Below, piece by piece: positions 5,312 to 6,380 of a stretch of DNA of 6,380 bases. The DNA is from JAWVYT01 sp964605205 (GTDB lineage Bacteria; Gemmatimonadota; Gemmatimonadetes; Longimicrobiales; RSA9): contig CAZSBL010000174.1 of the NCBI GenBank assembly GCA_964605205.1, positions 1 through 6,380 of the forward strand, written 5' to 3'. The position numbers and the translations under genes were made by a program. Position 1 is the stretch's first letter; each line of letters begins with the position of its first letter. The notes beneath the pieces are model-generated. The model saw only the letters and a program-made list of their open reading frames with translations. It made no database searches and was not told the origin of the DNA.

Positions 5312-6043
5312 CTACTCCGGCACGGCCATCCGATGCCCCGGCGGCGGCTCGAACCCGGACCGCGGGATCGGGACACACCCGATCTGGAGCCACGCCATGA
5401 ACGCCTGGCAGCTGCCATGGATCCGGAACTCCACTCGCCGGACCTCCGGGAACTGGAAGACGGTGGCCTCGAGCTGCCGGAGCAGCGCGGCCGACCCGGC
5501 CGAGCTCGAGGCGCCGGGGATGATCCGCCGGAAGTCGTCGAACTCCACGATGGCCACGCCGTCGTCCAGCCCGACGCCCAGGAGCATCCCTTCCGTCTCT
5601 CGGGAGAACCAGCTGTAGAGCGGACCCTTCATTCCGTCTGAGGCCGTGTCCGAGGCCGTGGGCCCCGCCAGCAGCTCGGCCAGCGCGAAGGTCAGCGCGC
5701 CGGTGTCGGGCACCGCCCGCGGTCGCGGCAGCAGCGGCCCCATGGTCGCGCCATCCGGCATGGGGCCGTCGAAGTAGACGAACACGGTGTCGTAGCCCCG
5801 CAGGTCGGGGCGCGGGGCGGTGGAGGAAACCGTGTCGCCCCTCGGCGCCCGTGGAGCGTCCGGGGCCTCGTCGAGCCCCGAGGTCGGGGTCTGGGGCCCC
5901 GGTGCCGCAGCCGTGTCCACCGGTTCGGCCGACGGCGTCCTGTCGGCCGGCGCGTCGCGATCTTCCGTCTCCTGACACGCTGCGAAGCCCGCGCCAAGCG
6001 AGACCGTCAGGGAAATCGCCAGGAGCCTGATGAAGCGTCGCAT
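5312..6043 (-). CDS. GerMN-domain lipoprotein
   Basis: A 243-residue predicted lipoprotein. The signal peptide (residues 1-22, MRRFIRLLAISLTVSLGAGFAA) ends before Cys23; Phe at -3 is slightly atypical for a lipobox. A Pro/Ala/Asp/Thr-rich low-complexity linker (about 24-82) follows. A GerMN domain (about 86-210) then shows its usual phrases: TVFVYFD, LTFALAELLAGPTASD, GMLLGVGLDDGVAIVEFDDF, SSSAGSAALLRQLEATVFQFPEVRRVEFRIHG. The tail carries two further cysteines (C212 and C223 in GSCQAFMAWLQIGCVPIP) that could form a disulfide after export. GerMN domains are named from the Bacillus germination protein GerM but also occur in envelope lipoproteins of non-sporulating bacteria, where their role is mostly unknown. 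The ATG at 6043 was chosen because it opens the signal peptide; in-frame extensions upstream are Arg/Gly/Ser-rich and run into the divergent tex gene. No strong ribosome binding site is visible. Confidence 0.85.
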   Translation of the reverse strand: MRRFIRLLAISLTVSLGAGFAACQETEDRDAPADRTPSAEPVDTAAAPGPQTPTSGLDEAPDAPRAPRGDTVSSTAPRPDLRGYDTVFVYFDGPMPDGATMGPLLPRPRAVPDTGALTFALAELLAGPTASDTASDGMKGPLYSWFSRETEGMLLGVGLDDGVAIVEFDDFRRIIPGASSSAGSAALLRQLEATVFQFPEVRRVEFRIHGSCQAFMAWLQIGCVPIPRSGFEPPPGHRMAVPE

Positions 6044-6173
6044 GCCGCTAACGTACGCCGACCGCCCGTCCGCCGTCGAGCCGCACGCTTGAACCGGCGC
6101 CCGACTGCCGCGACCTTTGCGGCGGCCCGGAGTCCGCGGGGGAATCCGGAACGCACCCGCACCACGGTCGTAC
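6044..6173. promoter_or_regulatory. Divergent intergenic region between the GerMN lipoprotein gene and tex
   Basis: This 130-bp gap must hold the promoters for both divergent genes. A TTGAAC at 6089-6094 on the plus strand is the only -35-like word noticed, and no good -10 follows at the right distance. I see no clear Shine-Dalgarno sequence before the tex start. No dyad resembling the BlaI-type operators occurs here. Confidence 0.4.
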
Positions 6174-6380
6174 ATGCCCGATCGCGCCATTGTCACCGCC
6201 GTTGCCCGCGAACTCGACCTCGACCCGAAGCGGGTCGGGCCGGCGCTGGCGCTGTTCGAGGACGGCAACACCCTGCCGTTCATCGCCCGTTACCGGAAGG
6301 AGGCCACCGGCGGGCTCGATGAGGTCGAGCTGCGGGAGGTCCGGGACCGGGCGGCGTACCTCTCGGAGCTCGAGGCCCGG
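6174..6380 (+). CDS. tex: Tex, RNA-binding transcription accessory protein, N-terminal fragment
   Basis: The first 69 codons are present and the gene runs off the right edge. The sequence from LDLDPKRVGPALALFEDGNT through LPFIARYRKEATGGLDEVEL to RDRAAYLSELEAR matches the strongly conserved start of Tex: a short helix set, then the (D/E)GNT-(V/L)PFIARYRKE-TGGLDE signature. Tex is a large cytoplasmic protein (about 700-800 residues in known members) with an N-terminal helical region, a YqgF/RNase-H-like domain, HhH motifs and a C-terminal S1 RNA-binding domain, none of which is reached here. The ATG at 6174 keeps the usual spacing to the conserved motif. It is divergent from the GerMN lipoprotein gene and shows no link to the BlaI locus. 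Confidence 0.95.
   Translation, partial: MPDRAIVTAVARELDLDPKRVGPALALFEDGNTLPFIARYRKEATGGLDEVELREVRDRAAYLSELEAR

Noticed and set aside
3552..5978. 808-codon open frame on the minus strand
   Set aside because: It overlaps the transporter and GerMN genes in another frame, is rich in Arg, Gly, Ala and Pro, and shows no domain. It is a typical shadow frame of GC-rich DNA. The same applies to long open frames at 558-1970 and 1246-2934 on the minus strand and 2880-3764 on the plus strand.
6089..6117. TTGAAC at 6089 as a defined tex promoter
   Set aside because: No acceptable -10 element follows at 16-18 bp, so it is noted only within the intergenic entry.
6044..6283. 80-codon upstream extension of the GerMN lipoprotein
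   Set aside because: It is Arg/Gly/Ser-rich, overlaps the 5' end of tex on the other strand, and would put the signal peptide in the middle of the protein.

Overview
The window is very GC-rich, and its codons mostly end in G or C. Its gene families point to an environmental bacterium, most likely of the Gemmatimonadota: a BlaI/M56 pair, a Gemmatimonadota-style six-bladed beta-propeller lipoprotein, a beta-lactamase-fold 'serine hydrolase' and a GerMN lipoprotein. The phylum is an inference from family resemblance; there is no rRNA or other marker gene here.

Left part (1-3534). A minus-strand pair runs off the left edge: a BlaI/MecI-type repressor gene (60-434) overlaps by ATGA the start of a membrane protein that is probably its BlaR1-like M56 metallopeptidase partner (1-63, only the N-terminus is present). 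Divergent from it are a propeller lipoprotein gene (603-1865) and, 61 bp further on, a membrane-anchored beta-lactamase/PBP-fold protein (1927-3534). The divergent intergenic region carries two dyad elements that share TTTAGT(T/A)GACAG. One of them contains perfect TTGACA -35 boxes facing both ways. The simplest reading is an autoregulated BlaI/M56 switch that also controls the propeller and the hydrolase-fold protein. The latter has lost the catalytic Ser, Lys, Tyr and Asn of its family and looks like a pseudoenzyme, possibly a binding or sensing protein.

Middle part (3535-5311). A minus-strand, roughly 12-TM MATE/MOP-superfamily transporter with ANKH-like features (3770-5098, GTG start) lies convergent to the hydrolase gene. 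The gap between the two holds a GC-rich 15-16 bp tandem repeat and a long imperfect hairpin. The gap upstream of the transporter (5099-5311) holds another set of short GC-rich tandem repeats with 15-bp and 10-bp periods.

Right part (5312-6380). A minus-strand GerMN-domain lipoprotein gene (5312-6043) is divergent from the 5' end of tex (6174 to the window edge), which encodes the RNA-binding transcription accessory protein.

No RNA genes, insertion sequences or CRISPR arrays were seen. The clearest candidate for something new is the BlaI-controlled locus with a catalytically dead PBP-fold membrane protein and a propeller lipoprotein.
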